64,000 bases of DNA, from the NCBI RefSeq assembly GCF_001884185.1, contig NZ_MAOE01000109.1, positions 1 to 64,000 on the forward strand. The letters are read 5' to 3'. Shown one piece after another: positions 61,495 to 64,000 of the stretch. Source of the stretch: Bacillus albus. Lineage in GTDB: Bacteria > Bacillota > Bacilli > Bacillales > Bacillaceae_G. The position numbers and the translations under genes are program-made. Numbering within the stretch: the stretch's first letter is position 1; each line of letters begins with the position of its first letter. The notes under the pieces were generated by a model. The model was not told where the DNA came from, ran no database searches, and worked only from the letters and a program-made list of their open reading frames with translations.

Positions 61495-62847
61495 ATGAGT
61501 ACACATGTAACGTTCGACTATTCTAAAGCGTTATCCTTCATCGGTGAACATGAAATAACTTATTTACGTGATGCAGTGAAAGTAACACATCACGCAATCC
61601 ACGAAAAAACTGGAGCTGGGAACGATTTCCTTGGATGGGTAGACCTTCCGCTTCAATATGACAAAGAAGAATTTGCTCGCATTCAAAAATGCGCAGAAAA
61701 AATTAAAACTGACTCAGACATTTTACTTGTTGTAGGTATTGGTGGTTCTTACTTAGGAGCACGTGCAGCAATCGAAATGTTAAACCATTCTTTCTACAAT
61801 ACACTTTCTAAAGAACAACGTAAAACTCCACAAGTGCTATTTGTTGGACAAAACATTAGCTCCACTTACATGAAAGATTTAATGGATGTATTAGAAGGTA
61901 AAGACTTCTCTATTAACGTTATTTCCAAATCAGGTACAACAACAGAGCCTGCACTAGCATTCCGTATTTTCCGTAAGTTATTAGAAGAGAAATATGGAAA
62001 AGAAGAGGCTCGCAAACGTATTTATGCAACGACAGATAAAGCACGTGGTGCATTAAAAACATTGGCTGATAACGAAGGTTACGAAACATTCGTTATTCCA
62101 GATGATGTTGGAGGACGTTTCTCTGTATTAACGCCAGTTGGTTTATTACCAATCGCAGTTAGTGGCTTAAATATTGAAGAAATGATGAAAGGTGCAGCTG
62201 CTGGTCATGGTGACTTCAGTGCATCAGAACTAGAAGAAAACCCAGCTTACCAATATGCGGTAGTTCGTAATGCGTTATACAATAAAGGAAAAACAATTGA
62301 AATGCTTGTTAACTATGAGCCAGCACTTCAATACTTCGCTGAATGGTGGAAACAGTTATTTGGTGAAAGTGAAGGAAAAGATCAAAAAGGTATTTTCCCA
62401 TCTTCAGCTAACTTCTCAACTGACTTACACTCATTAGGTCAATATGTTCAAGAAGGTCGTCGTGACTTATTTGAAACAGTTCTGAAAGTAGGTAAATCTA
62501 CACATGAACTAACAATCGAATCAGAAGAAAACGATTTAGATGGATTAAACTACCTTGCTGGTGAAACTGTAGACTTCGTAAACACAAAAGCATACGAAGG
62601 TACATTACTTGCACATAGCGATGGTGGAGTACCGAACTTAATCGTAAATATCCCTGAATTAAATGAGTACACATTCGGTTACCTTGTATACTTCTTCGAA
62701 AAAGCATGTGCGATGAGCGGCTACTTATTAGGCGTAAATCCATTTGATCAGCCAGGAGTAGAAGCATACAAGAAAAACATGTTTGCTTTACTTGGTAAAC
62801 CAGGATTTGAAGAGTTAAAAGCAGAATTAGAAGAGCGTTTAAAATAA
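61495..62847 (+). CDS. pgi: Glucose-6-phosphate isomerase
   Basis: 450 residues. PGI signatures [35 protein letters not shown], and the catalytic Glu/His/Lys region [14 protein letters not shown] and [16 protein letters not shown] are in place. Interconverts glucose 6-phosphate and fructose 6-phosphate. ATG follows TTGGAGGG. Carbon control possible (cre candidate). Confidence 0.97.
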   Translation: MSTHVTFDYSKALSFIGEHEITYLRDAVKVTHHAIHEKTGAGNDFLGWVDLPLQYDKEEFARIQKCAEKIKTDSDILLVVGIGGSYLGARAAIEMLNHSFYNTLSKEQRKTPQVLFVGQNISSTYMKDLMDVLEGKDFSINVISKSGTTTEPALAFRIFRKLLEEKYGKEEARKRIYATTDKARGALKTLADNEGYETFVIPDDVGGRFSVLTPVGLLPIAVSGLNIEEMMKGAAAGHGDFSASELEENPAYQYAVVRNALYNKGKTIEMLVNYEPALQYFAEWWKQLFGESEGKDQKGIFPSSANFSTDLHSLGQYVQEGRRDLFETVLKVGKSTHELTIESEENDLDGLNYLAGETVDFVNTKAYEGTLLAHSDGGVPNLIVNIPELNEYTFGYLVYFFEKACAMSGYLLGVNPFDQPGVEAYKKNMFALLGKPGFEELKAELEERLK

Positions 62848-62849
62848 TA

Positions 62850-62880
62850 AAAAAGCGACCGGAATCCGGTCGCTTTTTTA
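62850..62880 (+). terminator. Terminator after pgi
   Basis: AAAAAGCGACCGG and CCGGTCGCTTTTT, loop AAT-like. Confidence 0.9.
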
Positions 62881-62956
62881 TTATTTTATCGAAAAGTCCA
62901 TCAGTATATTCAAACTAGAGTGGGTATGCTAAAGAAAAAGGCTAGGAGGGATGGGC

Positions 62957-63370
62957 TTGATTCCAATTCAATCAAATTTAGAAGGACGTACATATGCGTT
63001 ATATAAGTTAGAAGAGATAATGAAGCCACTTGGATATAGCATTGGTGGCAATTGGGATTATGATAAAGGATGCTTTGATTATAAAATCGATGAAGAAGAT
63101 GGCTATCAATTTCTGCGAGTGCCATTTACAGCAGTAGATGGAGAGCTAGATGTACCTGGTGTAATCGTTCGTCTTGGAACGCCGTATATTCTTTCGCACG
63201 TATATCAAGACGAACTAGATGATCATGTAAATACTCTAGCAGCCGGAACGAGCGGAATGGATCAATTTGCTGAGCCGAAAGATCCAGATGGAGAAGTGAA
63301 AAGAAAATATATCAATATTGGGAAAGTGCTCATGCAGGAACTAGAAAAACATTTTCTTAATGGTGAATAA
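62957..63370 (+). CDS. yugN: YugN family protein
   Basis: 137 residues. YugN-like family, Bacilli-specific; the core is WDYDKGCFDYKIDEEDGYQFLRVPFTAVDGELDVPGVIVRLGTPYILSHVYQD. No catalytic motif visible. The start is TTG 62957, six bases after AGGAGGG; the ATG 62951 abuts that ribosome site. It overlaps convergent yugO by 14 bases. Confidence 0.88.
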   Translation: MIPIQSNLEGRTYALYKLEEIMKPLGYSIGGNWDYDKGCFDYKIDEEDGYQFLRVPFTAVDGELDVPGVIVRLGTPYILSHVYQDELDDHVNTLAAGTSGMDQFAEPKDPDGEVKRKYINIGKVLMQELEKHFLNGE

Positions 63371-64000
63371 CGATGAGTATGTCGCTTTCAATGAGAACAA
63401 AGGAATGGACGGGATTGATCATATATTGTTCGTCGCGCTTTATACCTAGTAAGAGAATGTTTTGTTTTAAAAGGGTATAGCTACAATTTGCAAAAGTTTG
63501 TCCGGTGCAAGACGGAGGAAGCTCCATTAGTTGTAACTTATTATCAGAGATTTCATCGTAAAGTGAGAATAGTACGCCTGAAATGGAAGGAAATAAAAGA
63601 GAAGCGGTAAATACATAGCTCGTTAATTTATTTCCTTCTATAATTTCTGATGCACCAGCTCTCGTTGCATTTTGTATTTGTTCAGAAGTAAGAAGTTCAG
63701 CGATGCAGTAAATGTTTTGGTTGAGCCCTTTTGCAGTTAAGATGTTTAAAATGGACTGTGTATCTGCTAAGCTTTCATTTTTTTCTTTATCAGCTGTTAT
63801 TAATATAGTGTGAGCTGTTGTAATATTAGCTTTTAATAAAGTTTGATCGTGATGGGGGCACCCCTTTATAAACTCTAAATGATGAAATGGTTTTGGAAGT
63901 AAAGAAAGTGTTTCATCAATTAAAACGATATCAAGGTTCGGTTGTAAAACGTGCATTTGTTTTACAACGTGTTTTGCCCGTTCATTCCAGCCGACAATAA
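63357..64000 (-). CDS. yugO: RCK-domain potassium channel protein YugO (5' end beyond the window)
   Basis: Partial: the beginning lies past 64000. The visible part starts at IVGWNERAKHVVKQM, the Rossmann entry of an RCK/TrkA-N domain, followed by DIVLIDE, ITTAHTILITADKEKNESLADTQSI, AELLTSEQIQNATRAGASEIIEGN and the C-terminal RCK tail. In B. subtilis YugO is a K+ channel used in biofilm electrical signalling and near yugN. The pore region is outside this window, so this is judged from the RCK half only. Confidence 0.88.
   Translation of the reverse strand, partial: IVGWNERAKHVVKQMHVLQPNLDIVLIDETLSLLPKPFHHLEFIKGCPHHDQTLLKANITTAHTILITADKEKNESLADTQSILNILTAKGLNQNIYCIAELLTSEQIQNATRAGASEIIEGNKLTSYVFTASLLFPSISGVLFSLYDEISDNKLQLMELPPSCTGQTFANCSYTLLKQNILLLGIKRDEQYMINPVHSFVLIESDILIVIHH

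Overview
The window is a low-GC chromosomal segment from a Bacillus cereus group bacterium (B. cereus / thuringiensis / anthracis type). Three things point there: the gene order follows the yun-yut-yui-kap-yug region of B. subtilis almost gene for gene; several proteins match what I remember of B. cereus proteins, including AlkD with its catalytic residues at the published positions; and there are bcr1-like repeats bounded by TTTAT. I saw no rRNA or tRNA gene, transposase, prophage module or CRISPR array. The window starts in intergenic DNA and ends inside a potassium channel gene on the minus strand.

Layout. 1-5183: yunD-yunC-yunB, the spore peptidase lytH (minus) and lipoyl synthase lipA. 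5201-8559: accessory genes, including a YhfC-type membrane protease divergent from a MerR/TipAS regulator. 8597-13941: yutC, yutD, a zinc-ribbon/S4-like gene with a heavily structured leader, DUF3055, the class II fructose bisphosphatase glpX, yutE, a SufR-like Fe-S regulator and yutF. 14053-19746: accessory genes, with an ABC ATPase/FtsX-type permease pair and microproteins. 19770-22715: yutG, yutH, yutI, yuzD. 22769-28020: accessory block with an aminoglycoside-nucleotidyltransferase-like gene, CPBP and DUF2628 membrane proteins, a PhnA-type zinc ribbon, a fetAB-type exporter and a Spo0E-like phosphatase. 28028-31194: yutJ (NDH-2), yuzB, dapF, yutM. 31390-36290: accessory genes with an O-methyltransferase remnant. 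36418-42348: yumC, yumB (NDH-2), a Nudix gene, yuiB, yuiC, pepA. 42457-49602: cdaS, pgcA, galU, bioY with a BirA-type operator, a DUF3298 protein, yuxO, and glyQS behind a T-box. 49603-54676: alkD, an ArsB/NhaD transporter, kapD, kapB and a SOD-like lipoprotein. 54835-64000: patB, yugE, yugF, a 2-hydroxyacid dehydrogenase, alaR-alaT, yugI, yuzA, pgi, yugN, yugO.

How the genes work together. Four themes recur. Sporulation: yunB, lytH, yutC, yutH, cdaS, a Spo0E-like protein, kapB and kapD. Respiration, redox and Fe-S supply: two NDH-2 enzymes, ferredoxin-NADP reductase, the Nfu-like yutI, the A-type carrier yutM, the SufR-like regulator and lipA. Sugar phosphate metabolism and cell envelope precursors: glpX, pgi, pgcA, galU, dapF. 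Amino acid and tRNA control: alaRT, patB, glyQS, and a YbaK-type deacylase. Most genes are short transcription units separated by strong hairpins.

I found no large undescribed system such as a defence island or biosynthetic cluster. The best leads are small: a strongly structured unassigned RNA region at 10166-10440, non-canonical starts (CTG for yunD, a distant Shine-Dalgarno for the Spo0E-like gene), a ribosome binding site inside a terminator-like hairpin before yunB, bcr1-like insertions at gene ends, a SOD-like protein missing metal ligands, kapB without kinB next door, and microproteins.
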